Assembly (NCBI GenBank): GCA_023444055.1
Contig: JAEZRV010000024.1
Coordinates: 51,493-115,492, forward strand
Direction of reading: 5' to 3'
DNA from: Bacillota bacterium
Lineage (GTDB): Bacteria > Bacillota > Clostridia > Acetivibrionales > DSM-1351
DNA length: 64,000 bases
Below, piece after piece: positions 26,745 to 35,122 of this stretch (position 1 is the stretch's first letter; every line of letters starts with the position of its first letter). The notes beneath the pieces are model-generated. The model did no database searches. It saw only the letters and a list, made by a program, of their open reading frames with translations, and was not told the origin of the DNA. The position numbers and the translations under genes are program-made.

Positions 26745-27803
26745 TTGAGTATTACGAAAAATCACTTTGGCACATTGCCAGATGGTACTGAAGTAGATAT
26801 TTTTACATTGACAAATTCAAAAAATGTATCTGTAGATATCACTAATTTTGGTGGAATAATTGTAGCAATACTTGTTCCTGATAAAAACAGTAAAGTAGCG
26901 GATGTTGCATTAGGATACAGAAATCTAGAGAAATATTTTGATAATGGTGATTACATTGGTGCTTTAGTAGGAAGACATGCAAATAGAATAGAGGATGCAA
27001 GGTTTGAACTAAATGGCAAAGTTTATGAGCTTTTAAAAAACGACGGAAGAAATCATCTTCATGGTGGAACTATAGGTCTTCATAATGTGGTTTGGAATGC
27101 AGAAATATCAAGTCAGAATGGAATAGAAAAATTAGTTCTCACTCACACAAGTCCAGATGGGGAAGAAAACTATCCTGGGAAACTAGATGTTACAGTTGAG
27201 TACTCGTTATCAGAAGAAAATGAACTTAAAATAGATTATACTGCTGTTTCTGATAAGGATACTGTAATAAATCTAACAAATCATGCTTACTTTAATCTAG
27301 CTGGTCATAATTCAGGAGAAGCTACAAAGCATCAGTTATTTATTAATGCTGATAAATTTACTCCAGTTAATAATGAATGTTTACCAAATGGTGAGATTAA
27401 AAGCGTTAAAGGTACTGTAATGGATTTTACAAATATGAAGTGTATTGCAGACGATATAAACAGTACAGATGAACAAATTGCAAATGGTAAAGGTTACGAC
27501 CACAACTGGGTTCTAAACACTAAAGGAGATATCAATGAATTAGCAGCTGAACTATATGATCCAGAAAGTGGACGAGCTATGGAAGTATATACAACAAAGC
27601 CAGGGATACAATTTTATTCAGGTAATCATCTGAGCACAAAGCTTGTTGGTAAGGATAATACGGTTTATGATGCAAGAAATGGACTTTGTCTAGAGACTCA
27701 ATATTTTCCGAATGCAATGAAACACAAGAACTTTCCTTCACCAATTTTAAAAGCTAATGAAAAGTATCATCATATAACAGTTTATAAGTTTATAAATAAA
27801 TAG
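26745..27803 (+). CDS. galM: Aldose 1-epimerase (galactose mutarotase)
   Basis: Cytoplasmic enzyme interconverting alpha and beta anomers of galactose or glucose. The catalytic pair and surrounding motifs are visible: GRHANRIEDARF, NHLHGG-like RNHLHGGTIGLH, the acid His in NLTNHAYFNLAGH, and the base Glu in NGLCLETQYFPNA near the C terminus. The TTG at 26745 is chosen because GGGAGG ends 8 bases before it and it gives the family N terminus (M)SITKNHFGTLPDGTEV. Length about 352, as usual. It stands alone, unlinked to the island at 1-22200, but could supply the same galactose metabolism. Confidence 0.93.
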   Translation: MSITKNHFGTLPDGTEVDIFTLTNSKNVSVDITNFGGIIVAILVPDKNSKVADVALGYRNLEKYFDNGDYIGALVGRHANRIEDARFELNGKVYELLKNDGRNHLHGGTIGLHNVVWNAEISSQNGIEKLVLTHTSPDGEENYPGKLDVTVEYSLSEENELKIDYTAVSDKDTVINLTNHAYFNLAGHNSGEATKHQLFINADKFTPVNNECLPNGEIKSVKGTVMDFTNMKCIADDINSTDEQIANGKGYDHNWVLNTKGDINELAAELYDPESGRAMEVYTTKPGIQFYSGNHLSTKLVGKDNTVYDARNGLCLETQYFPNAMKHKNFPSPILKANEKYHHITVYKFINK

Positions 27804-27870
27804 ACAATTTCTAAAACTTATAGAAATTGAAAGTATAGCATCCAATTACATAAATTAAACCAAAAACAAA

Positions 27871-27891
27871 AGCCCCTTATATTTAGGGGCT
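27871..27891. terminator. Bidirectional terminator between galM and the zinc-ribbon gene
   Basis: AGCCCCTTATATTTAGGGGCT, a short GC-rich stem with a 9-base AT loop. The minus-strand side is followed by TTTTGTTTTTGG, so it mainly ends the minus-strand gene. Confidence 0.75.
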
Positions 27892-27940
27892 GTCTTGTTT
27901 GATTTAACAAAAGCAACATTGGCTTTTGAACTTGCATTCA

Positions 27941-28120
27941 TTATCCTCTTTTATTGTATCCGCCATTAAAACTTTTTTGAGAAGCTTTCTTAGCTTTTCT
28001 ACAATCAGGACATCTAGCAGGTTCGTTTGTAAATCCTTTTTCGGCGAAAAACTGTTGTTCTCCAACAGTAAAGGTAAAAGTTGCACCGCAATCTTTACAA
28101 GTAAGAGTCTTATCTTCCAT
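27941..28120 (-). CDS. Small zinc-ribbon protein, 59 residues
   Basis: Short basic protein with two CxxC knuckles: LTCKDCGATFTFTVGEQQFF and ARCPDCRKAKK. This is the layout of the probable zinc-ribbon domain family found in many Firmicutes, often before cold-shock or unknown genes. The middle (FFAEKGFTNEP) is a family hallmark. A strong site (AGGAGGTAG) lies before the ATG at 28120. It has its own terminator. Function in the family is not established; nucleic-acid or metal binding is a reasonable guess. A 258-base gap upstream leads to the tRNA-His promoter on the other strand. Confidence 0.88.
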   Translation of the reverse strand: MEDKTLTCKDCGATFTFTVGEQQFFAEKGFTNEPARCPDCRKAKKASQKSFNGGYNKRG

Positions 28121-28307
28121 GAGACTACCTCCTAAAAATTTTATTGCTGAGCATATAAAACCTTAAACATTACGGGACGAAAAAGGAGGTTATATCAGAA
28201 TAAGAAATTATAAGCCTTAGCAATTTTATTATACTATCGTAAATTGTAAAAATCAAGAAATTTTAACAAGCAAGTGTATAAAAAAATAAAAAAATTAAAA
28301 ATTTCTA

Positions 28308-28336
28308 TTGACAAATATAGTGTTGTACCGTAAAAT
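28308..28336 (+). promoter_or_regulatory. Promoter of tRNA-His
   Basis: TTGACA (28308-28313), exactly 17 bases, then TAAAAT (28331-28336), placing the transcript start about 40 bases before the tRNA. Confidence 0.8.
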
Positions 28337-28380
28337 ATCAAATGTGCCTAGCGGAACAGAGTTCTGAGACACGATAGATG

Positions 28381-28457
28381 GTGGATATAGTTCAGCTGGT
28401 TAGAGCGCCAGATTGTGGTTCTGGATGTCGTGGGTTCGAATCCCACTACCCACCCCA
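28381..28457 (+). tRNA. tRNA-His (GTG)
   Basis: A full cloverleaf: D stem, anticodon stem CCAGA/TCTGG with loop TTGTGGT (anticodon GTG), T stem GTGGG/CCCAC around TTCGAAT, discriminator C73 and an encoded CCA. A G at 28380 supplies the His-specific G-1 opposite C73. Position 5 (A) faces C68 in the acceptor stem, a mismatch; the other six pairs are normal. Confidence 0.95.
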
Positions 28458-28460
28458 TAA

Positions 28461-28492
28461 AAGAATAAACATTTTGTTTATTCTTTTTTTTA
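28461..28492 (+). terminator. Terminator of tRNA-His
   Basis: AAGAATAAAC pairs with GTTTATTCTT around ATTTT, followed by a run of T. Confidence 0.85.
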
Positions 28493-28655
28493 TCTAATCA
28501 ATATATGTTTTGTTTTTGCTCATAATTAATTTTCTCTTTTATTTCCTTTTGAATGACAGTACGTTTATGAACTATAAATTTTATAAAATGTGGAACTTTT
28601 TTGTTTTTTTATCGTCTAGAGTTTATATAATACACAAAATTTGGGGGGATAGATT

Positions 28656-29702
28656 GTGAATAAAAAACTATTAGTGGGGTTTTTAGCAATAGTAATATCT
28701 TTTTCAATGGTTGGATGCGGTAAAAGCAGTGAAAGTACTGCTGATGTTCAAAATAAAGAAGTTTTAGTTCGTTTCAATCAACCTGTTGAAGCTGAAACTG
28801 AAAAGCTTGATGTAACATTTTCAGGAGAAAACCCTACATTTGGCACTCAGGTAGTAAGTAAGAGCTCAAATGGCCAGAGCTTATATAATATAGCTAGTGT
28901 AAGCCAAAAGATTATTTACACAGGACAAGTTAACCTAGAAACTATCGAGTTTGAAAAAGATAAGACAGGTCTGTGCCAATACATATCATCCATAGGGGGC
29001 TTTATACAAAGTTCAACAGTCCACGGAACTGGTATAGGCTATGAAGGTTTAAAGAGCGCCGAATATGTATTTAGAATTCCTAAGGCTAAATATAGCCAGT
29101 CATTTATTGATTTAAGAAAATTTGGAACAGTTGTATTAGAACAATCAAATGGGGAAGATGTTACTGAACGCTACTTTGATACTGAGGCACGATTAAAGTC
29201 ATTAAAAATCCAACAGGAGCGTTTGCAGGAGCTTCTAAAGAAAGCTGTAAAGATGGAGGATATATTAAAGATAGAAAAAGAGCTCCAGACAACATTATAT
29301 GAGATTGAAAACTATACAGGAACACTCAAAAAGTGGGATTCTCTTGTAGAATACTCAACTCTATCGGTAAATATATCAGAAGTTGAGAAAATTAAGCCTA
29401 TAACACCTAAAGAAAAGGATGGATTCTTTGAAAGAATAGCACTTAGCTTTAAAAACAGTGTAGTAGATTTAGGGGAATTTTTACAGGATCTTGTTATAGC
29501 TTTAGCTACTGCACTTCCAGCATTTATACCATTAGGTTTAATTGGATACTTTATATATAGAGTTATGAAAAAGAAAATTAGGAAAATAAAGAATAATAGA
29601 ATTAAAGTAAAGAGTGATAATGTTAAAAATGATGATGATATTAATGATAATATTAATGTTGATATTAATGATGATAAAGATGAAAAATATGATGAGAATT
29701 AA
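28656..29702 (+). CDS. DUF4349 membrane-anchored lipoprotein
   Basis: Surface protein of the DUF4349 family, function unknown. A lipoprotein signal with lipobox SMVGCG (Cys at about residue 21) is followed by the DUF4349 core. That core comprises QKIIYTGQVNLE..., RIPKAKY..., GEDVTERYFDTEARLKSL and a coiled-coil stretch (about residues 190-235) ending in YSTLSVNISEV. A transmembrane helix follows (about 285-305: DLVIALATALPAFIPLGLIGYF), then a basic and finally very Asp/Asn-rich tail. Both a lipid anchor and a C-terminal helix are typical. GTG start with GGGGGGAT upstream. Monocistronic; a hairpin at 29799-29874 follows. Confidence 0.85.
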   Translation: MNKKLLVGFLAIVISFSMVGCGKSSESTADVQNKEVLVRFNQPVEAETEKLDVTFSGENPTFGTQVVSKSSNGQSLYNIASVSQKIIYTGQVNLETIEFEKDKTGLCQYISSIGGFIQSSTVHGTGIGYEGLKSAEYVFRIPKAKYSQSFIDLRKFGTVVLEQSNGEDVTERYFDTEARLKSLKIQQERLQELLKKAVKMEDILKIEKELQTTLYEIENYTGTLKKWDSLVEYSTLSVNISEVEKIKPITPKEKDGFFERIALSFKNSVVDLGEFLQDLVIALATALPAFIPLGLIGYFIYRVMKKKIRKIKNNRIKVKSDNVKNDDDINDNINVDINDDKDEKYDEN

Positions 29703-29798
29703 GGAAATTAGCTATTTAGAATAGTATACGTCAAATTCATAAATCTGGATATCGATATTAGCTATTTTTAAAGTGTATTAATTAGAAATAAATTAGGG

Positions 29799-29874
29799 CT
29801 GTTTATAATCAAACCACACATATTGTTCAAATTACTAATCAAAGAGCAATGTGGATAAGGGACATTATAAACAG
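29799..29874 (+). terminator. Large imperfect hairpin after the DUF4349 gene
   Basis: CTGTTTATAAT (29799-29809) pairs with ATTATAAACAG (29864-29874), with a second inner pairing CCACA/TGTGG. TCTTTTTA follows. The first base of a spurious 79-codon frame (29849-30088) lies inside this fold. Confidence 0.5.
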
Positions 29875-30609
29875 TCTTTTTATAGACTTTTTTACCTATC
29901 TGTTAAGTACAGACACAGGTATTGTTGGGATCGCATGTGTGCTCAATCTAATATCAGGCGGCTGGAGGCTTAATGATATAGTAATTCCTGCACAGTGTGT
30001 ACTGCTGGATTATTGCGGCTGTAAGAACCATTGGAATAAGGAAGGCGTACCTACAGAAATCAACTTCAATAGATTGAAAAAATTCTAAATATTTAATACA
30101 TATAAAACACCTTGATAGATACTTTTTTCTTTGATGAATCGGAATTAGCTGCAAAGCTGTGCTGTGGATTCAAGAATATAGGCAATAGGTTACTTGTGGA
30201 ATAATAAACAATACTTAGGCATATATTTAGATTATGTAATTTATGGTATTTGGGTGAAATTATTGTTGTAAAAGGGACTCAATTGTATTATAATGGTAAA
30301 AACAAATTCTTACAAATATCACATATATTGATTTTAAAATTAATTCTTAGAGATGCACATATATTGAATTAAAAATTTAACTCTTAGAGAGGCACATATA
30401 TTAATTAAAAAAATCAACTCTTAGAGAGGCAGATATAATGTGCTAGCATTCTAGGTTTGATTATATATAGGATATTGTATTGTGAAAAATATTGATGCTA
30501 AAGCTTAAATTATATAATCCGAATATTAACAAAAATTATTAAAATTTACATATTTCTAACTAATATTATCAAAAGTTTAAAAAATTAAAAAGGATAGGGG
30601 GAATGAGAA
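29875..30609. other. Gene-poor region before the paralogous pair
   Basis: About 735 bases. It holds a 79-codon open frame starting at 29849 that lacks a ribosome site (its tail YCGCKNHWNKEGVPTEINFNRL could be a decayed Cys-rich gene end) and the tandem array at 30321-30430. The rest is AT-rich with no promoter I can defend. Confidence 0.35.
30321..30430. repeat. Three tandem 36-37-bp repeats
   Basis: Units start at 30321, 30357 and 30394, each beginning ACATATATT and ending CTTAGAGAGGC or a close variant. A partial fourth unit begins at 30431. Confidence 0.75.
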
Positions 30610-32238
30610 GTGAAAAGCTACGGTTACGATTTTCTGGTACAGGTAGACGAGAGGCTTTTGAATAAAGGAATGTCTGCCCTGTTTTATACCGGAAAGCTCA
30701 AAATATCGGGTACATATGCATTTGTAGATGGAATACCCGATGAATTAAAGGGTTTTACTGAGGTAAAATACAAAGTCCGGCTACGAAACGAGCCTTATGT
30801 CGATCTGAAAGGGCAGGTGGAAAATGGACTGGGAAAGTTGGGCATTAGGTTTTCTGTGGAAGCCGTGTTAACAGTCCTTACCGGTGTTGATATTGAACTA
30901 GATGTGGACTTCGGTGCTACTGCTCAAATTAAATTCAATCCCATTACAGGACAGCTTTCCTATAATTTATCGGAAACAAGCATTTATGATATGTACATAA
31001 ATGACAAGTTAAAGTTTCATAAAAATGTTCTTGACCGGGTAAATGAAATAATAAAAATATTGCTGAAGCACTATATGTCTGAAGAAATTAAGGAAATAAA
31101 GCTTCCTATAACACTAAATCACCTAGAACTGCCAACCATGCCTGATGGTGAAGCGAATTTATTGACTGTTAGGGAAGCTGATGTGATTATATTGGATAAC
31201 CGTATACTTGCAGCAGGCATTAATTTCTTTGAACATACAGGAGGAAGTTTTGAAGGTATGGTTAATTTGACCAACGGAACGGGTATATTTGCAAACCTTA
31301 AAACTGATGTATTGAAAGATATTTCGAAGTTTTGGTGGGAACGGACGGAATTGGATAAGAAGAGGGAATTTGATGGTAAACTTTCTGTTAATGCAAAGAA
31401 GCTTTTGGCAAAAGGTATGGATTTGTTTTTGAGAGGTATAACGCTGGGCTTTATTCAGCCTGAAACTGAGATTAAAAATTCTGAACTTATATATAACGGC
31501 AGCGTAGAAGTGCTGGAATTACCCGAGTTTGTTTTTATGGAGGGCACAAAGGCTCAAATTAAAAACCTGAAAATCAATGTAGAGGTTAATGCCCACATAG
31601 ATATCGAATCAAGTCGTGTTATTAAATTAGATACAAGCGGGCCGGTTCCGGACAAGCTTACACCATGGGAAGATGACCGGAAGCTATCAGACAATACAAA
31701 AAAGGAATCAATTCTAAAGATTGATGATACCATTGTGGTTACAATAGAAACTGCAACATGTGCGGTTACAGTTGATGATAAAAATCGGCTTGCATTAAAG
31801 GTTGTTGAAGCTGACATAGAACTAGACTTCGGAAAGCGCTGGTATGATAACTTCACTGAACGTATTATGAATAGCTTCCTGGACTTTTTAGAAAAAAACA
31901 TAGTGGGCAAAATCCCGCCTATTGCAATATCTCCTGCTCTGCTTCTTTCAGATGTTAATGTCCTTGGATACACCTTTGACCTCAATGTGGCGAGAGTTGA
32001 ATTGAATTCCGACGAAGTAGCTTTCTGGGGGGACATGAAAGTACGGGAGCTAGCTGAAAAATCTATTGCTGTGCCTCTTTATATTGGTAACACGAAATCT
32101 CAAAGACTTCACAGGTTTGACTGCCAGGTGGTTGAAGAAATTGATTTTACACGCCGTGTGGGTTATCATGGGGTTTATGAAGCTATGACAGACGGATTTA
32201 AGCCTTGTAAAGAGTGCTTGAGCGGATATGGACAATAG
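30610..32238 (+). CDS. Large paralogous protein A (possible TULIP-like) with C-terminal Cys/His domain
   Basis: Not recognised with certainty; 542 residues, no signal peptide or membrane helix. The sequence alternates short amphipathic strands and opens YGYDFLVQVDERLLNKGMSALFYTGKLKISG. That resembles long beta-rich lipid-binding (TULIP/P47-like) proteins; this is a weak structural guess. A motif DTSGPVPDKLTPWEDD lies near residue 345. The last ~55 residues form a separate module, PLYIGNTKSQRLHRFDC ... YHGVYEAMTDGFKPCKECL. It looks like the small Ada-type metal-binding domain found at the end of secreted nucleases. GTG start after GGGGGA. Paralog B starts 31 bases downstream. Confidence 0.7.
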   Translation: MKSYGYDFLVQVDERLLNKGMSALFYTGKLKISGTYAFVDGIPDELKGFTEVKYKVRLRNEPYVDLKGQVENGLGKLGIRFSVEAVLTVLTGVDIELDVDFGATAQIKFNPITGQLSYNLSETSIYDMYINDKLKFHKNVLDRVNEIIKILLKHYMSEEIKEIKLPITLNHLELPTMPDGEANLLTVREADVIILDNRILAAGINFFEHTGGSFEGMVNLTNGTGIFANLKTDVLKDISKFWWERTELDKKREFDGKLSVNAKKLLAKGMDLFLRGITLGFIQPETEIKNSELIYNGSVEVLELPEFVFMEGTKAQIKNLKINVEVNAHIDIESSRVIKLDTSGPVPDKLTPWEDDRKLSDNTKKESILKIDDTIVVTIETATCAVTVDDKNRLALKVVEADIELDFGKRWYDNFTERIMNSFLDFLEKNIVGKIPPIAISPALLLSDVNVLGYTFDLNVARVELNSDEVAFWGDMKVRELAEKSIAVPLYIGNTKSQRLHRFDCQVVEEIDFTRRVGYHGVYEAMTDGFKPCKECLSGYGQ

Positions 32239-32269
32239 GAAAATTTGAATGGATTGGAGTGATTAATAT

Positions 32270-34078
32270 ATGAAAACAGCAGGTTACGATATAGCCTTGC
32301 TTATTAACGATCGGTTTTTAAACCAGCTGTCCGGAGCTCTTTATTACAGTGGCTTCCTTACTGTAAATGGGTCTGTTGATTTTTATAACGGGACGATATG
32401 CCTTGAACATCAGGTTAAGGATTTTGATAAAAAACTGCCTTTATCCTTGGAAGGCAAAATTACAGATGAAATAAAGCCTTTTTTAAATATTGATTTCCGC
32501 TTCAAACTAACACAGGAACCCATGATACAGTTTGTTGTGGCTGAGGGAAATCAAGCACAGAAAGTCCGCATAGATATGGGGATGAGAATATATTTTTGGT
32601 TGTGGCAGGGCATAGAAGTGAAGTTTGATGCAATTATATCCATAGCTACACCTATAAATATCGGGGCGGACATGAAGTTTGTTGTTGACTTGGCAAATGC
32701 TTCTGTGGAGAAAATGGATCTTAAGTACGGAACTAAAATTCAGAATGAAATGGTTGAAAGTTTAGATTCTATTGTTGAGAAGGCTCTGAATATGTATTTC
32801 GAGAACCATGAAATATGCCAGAAAATAGAATTGCCAAGCATCAGTTCGGTAGTAAAGGATGTGGAGTATTATATACAACCGGGGAAGGATTCTTCAGGCA
32901 GAGATTTAGGAATTATTCCGGTAACTGTGGCGGCAATCAAAGTCGTATCTCCCGGAATACTGGCCGTAGGTATAAATTTAATGGATTACAAAGGCGGTAA
33001 TCCTAATGAACTGCATGAATTTGCAAGAAATTGCAGTCTGGCTGTTGGTGTTTCCGAGACAGCAATGTTTAAAGTATTTTCATATGTTTGGAAGAATTCA
33101 AAATTTGCAAGGGAAGCGGGTAACGATGGTAGTATTTTCCTGTTAAAGGATACCGATTCCTTGTCAGTTTCAAAAACAGGGTCTTTTAATGTAAAAGCAA
33201 TCGATGTCTTTTTCACAAAAGTAAGTGATATAGCTATGTTTATTCAGAATACCGCTACAAAAGCGCTAACTGGAGGATTTATAGAGGCTGGCGTATCTTA
33301 TAAGAAAATGGAATTTAATTATAACGCAAACGTAACTTTGAAAAATGAACCAAAGTTTGACCTTCTTGGAGGAAACCGTGTGTCGTTTTACAATATGGCA
33401 TTATCCGTATTCCTGAGGCTTGCATGTAAAGTCACGATAGAGGTTGAGGTGGAGGTTGATACCTCAGGATGGATTCCCGACAGTTGGACACCATGGGATG
33501 ACGATATTACGATATACAGAGAAGAAAAGACGCTTAAAGTATTTGATATGGGAATATTTCTGGACAATCTGGAACTAAGATACGGAGAGGGTTTAATTGT
33601 CTGGAATGAAGCAAAGAAATCATTGGAACTTGAAGTTAAGAAGTTGAATTTTTACTGGAACTTTCATAAGAAAGGGTCACCTTTGTTTGAACTACCTGAG
33701 AAGCTTGTTAACTGGATAATCGACCTACTTGAGGATGATATTGTTAAGAAGATTCCTAAGATTTCTGTATCTCCATCCCTTTCATTTAGTGTGCCGTATA
33801 TACCATGGCCCCTTAAAACAAGCAATGAAAAGCTAGAAATTACAAACAGCGAAGCTATAGTTGCAGTGAATTTGGGAATTGAAGAGATGGAGAAAAGTTC
33901 ATATCCTGTACCTAAATATATTGTAAACACCAATAATGGAGAGATACACAAGATAGGATGTGATTCAATTACCGATACATATGAGGTTCATCAGAGGAGT
34001 TACCATCTTTTGAGTGAAGCGCTAAAGCATGGTTATGATGGCTGCAAAAAATGTTTACCTGCATTCCATAAAAGATAA
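32270..34078 (+). CDS. Large paralogous protein B (possible TULIP-like) with C-terminal Cys/His domain
   Basis: Paralog of the preceding protein, 602 residues, also without signal peptide. Shared features are the N terminus (AGYDIALLINDRFLNQLSGALYYSG), the central DTSGWIPDSWTPWDDD (about residue 405) and a C-terminal module PKYIVNTNNGEIHKIGCDS ... YHLLSEALKHGYDGCKKCLP. Between them it differs strongly from A, with an insertion of about 60 residues. GGAGTG lies before the ATG, and the two genes are co-transcribed. Tandem, diverged copies suggest a heteromer or two substrates. Function is unknown; lipid or hydrophobic-ligand binding is an inference from the pattern only. Confidence 0.7.
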   Translation: MKTAGYDIALLINDRFLNQLSGALYYSGFLTVNGSVDFYNGTICLEHQVKDFDKKLPLSLEGKITDEIKPFLNIDFRFKLTQEPMIQFVVAEGNQAQKVRIDMGMRIYFWLWQGIEVKFDAIISIATPINIGADMKFVVDLANASVEKMDLKYGTKIQNEMVESLDSIVEKALNMYFENHEICQKIELPSISSVVKDVEYYIQPGKDSSGRDLGIIPVTVAAIKVVSPGILAVGINLMDYKGGNPNELHEFARNCSLAVGVSETAMFKVFSYVWKNSKFAREAGNDGSIFLLKDTDSLSVSKTGSFNVKAIDVFFTKVSDIAMFIQNTATKALTGGFIEAGVSYKKMEFNYNANVTLKNEPKFDLLGGNRVSFYNMALSVFLRLACKVTIEVEVEVDTSGWIPDSWTPWDDDITIYREEKTLKVFDMGIFLDNLELRYGEGLIVWNEAKKSLELEVKKLNFYWNFHKKGSPLFELPEKLVNWIIDLLEDDIVKKIPKISVSPSLSFSVPYIPWPLKTSNEKLEITNSEAIVAVNLGIEEMEKSSYPVPKYIVNTNNGEIHKIGCDSITDTYEVHQRSYHLLSEALKHGYDGCKKCLPAFHKR

Positions 34079-34096
34079 AAAAATATTTAAAACATA

Positions 34097-34124
34097 TTGA
34101 AAATTTGGAATAATATGATATAAT
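34097..34124 (+). promoter_or_regulatory. Promoter of the 6S-like RNA
   Basis: TTGAAA (34097-34102), 16 bases, TATAAT (34119-34124), with transcription expected at about 34131. Confidence 0.7.
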
Positions 34125-34130
34125 TAAATT

Positions 34131-34350
34131 ACAAGTTGGAATCCCCAGTGGGTTTGTTCGTTACCAACAAACGGCGGTTTGTTGTTTCGGATGGGCAGAG
34201 TGTTTGTTAGCCGGCTTAAAAAGGTGGGCATTGCGTGAGCGATGTCGAGAAACTTGAAAAAAAATACGACGGTTGTTTACTTGTTAGCTCCCAGCTTGTA
34301 ACCTTGAATATTAAATGCGACAGGAAGATAATTCCTTTGTCGCATTTTTA
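34131..34350 (+). ncRNA. ssrS: Probable 6S RNA
   Basis: A non-coding, GC-richer block with its own promoter and terminator. Its ends pair (ACAAGTTGG with CCAGCTTGT at 34292-34300, counting one G-U), as the 6S closing stem does. The 3' half (GCGATGTCGAGAAACTTGAA then ACGACGG) resembles the conserved 6S 3' arm. 6S RNA mimics an open promoter and binds housekeeping RNA polymerase. Family assignment is by eye and needs a covariance search; the existence of a structured RNA is better supported. Confidence 0.6.
34313..34350 (+). terminator. Terminator of the 6S-like RNA
   Basis: AAATGCGACA pairs with TGTCGCATTT, followed by TTATTG. Confidence 0.8.
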
Positions 34351-34637
34351 TTGTTGTAGACGACAATAAGCCCCGCCTAAATTTGTTTTTATAGCCATAT
34401 GCAGCTATATTGCAGGTGTTGAGTATAATTACTTTAATTTTTTGTTTTTATGCCTGTGGAAATTATTGTTTGATTCAAAGATATGTTTTATTATACTGTA
34501 TTTAACAAAATAATAAAAGATTGTATTCTTTGAGATAAGTGTTTATCAACATTTGATTGATTGGGTGTTATTTTCGTCAGGAATTTAGAAAAGAAAAGGA
34601 TAACAAAAAAACCTATGATAATTTATATCATAGGTTT
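34351..34637. other. Intergenic, nothing assigned
   Basis: AT-rich spacer between the 6S-like RNA and the minus-strand tRNAs. Only a small foldback (GCCATATGCAGCTATATTGC region) is visible. Confidence 0.3.
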
Positions 34638-34713
34638 TGGTGACCCATCGCAGATTCGAACTGCGGACACCTTGATTAAAAGTCAAGTGCTCTGCCAACT
34701 GAGCTAATGGGTC
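34638..34713 (-). tRNA. tRNA-Lys (TTT)
   Basis: Minus-strand cloverleaf with acceptor GACCCAT/ATGGGTC, anticodon stem CTTGA/TCAAG and loop CTTTTAA (anticodon TTT), T stem CGCAG/CTGCG and encoded CCA. Three bases separate it from tRNA-Gln, so both come from one transcript. Confidence 0.97.
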
Positions 34714-34716
34714 AAA

Positions 34717-34793
34717 TGGCTGGGATGGCTGGACTCGAACCAACGCAATGCCAGAATCAAAATCTGGTGCCTTACCAACTTGGCGACATCCCA
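34717..34793 (-). tRNA. tRNA-Gln (TTG)
   Basis: Minus-strand cloverleaf with acceptor TGGGATG/CATCCCA, anticodon stem CCAGA/TCTGG and loop TTTTGAT (anticodon TTG), T arm GTTGG-TTCGAGT-CCAGC, discriminator G and encoded CCA. Confidence 0.96.
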
Positions 34794-34811
34794 ACGTCAA
34801 GCGCAAGACCT

Positions 34812-34840
34812 ATTATAAAGAGGTTTGTACTTTTTGTCAA
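34812..34840 (-). promoter_or_regulatory. Promoter of the tRNA-Gln/tRNA-Lys operon
   Basis: On the minus strand TTGACA (34840-34835), exactly 17 bases, TATAAT (34817-34812): a consensus promoter 19 bases before the first tRNA. Confidence 0.9.
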
Positions 34841-35031
34841 GCGAAAAATAGAAAAAAATTTTAAAAATATTTTCTGGAAAACAATGAATTGTTGGAAGAC
34901 TTGATATTACTGGACTATAGCAATATTATCAAGAAAAAATTGTAAGGGGTAAAAATAAGAAGCTTTTTAGTTGAAATTGTGTTCATCAAAAAATATAAAT
35001 CATTTAGTTCAAAAATATTTTTTTATATAAA

Positions 35032-35078
35032 ATTAGCAAGCCTATTCACTTTTCATGAAGTAAAATCAGCTTGCTAAT
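35032..35078 (-). terminator. Terminator of prfC
   Basis: ATTAGCAAGC (35032-35041) and GCTTGCTAAT (35069-35078) form a 10-bp stem; on the minus strand it runs into a T-rich stretch. Confidence 0.75.
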
Positions 35079-35122
35079 CTTTGAATTATACCTAATCGAA
35101 TTTTATATGTTGTTCAATAGTA

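Noticed and set aside
27904..28135. Overlapping open frames on both strands around the zinc-ribbon gene
   Set aside because: They are shadows of the 59-residue minus-strand gene at 27941-28120, which has the ribosome site and CxxC motifs.
29849..30088. 79-codon frame ending in a Cys-rich tail
   Set aside because: No ribosome site, and its start lies inside a hairpin that fits a terminator. The tail could be a decayed gene end, but nothing proves it.
34585..34904. Open frames on both strands across the tRNA pair
   Set aside because: The DNA is two clear tRNA genes with a consensus promoter; the frames are incidental.
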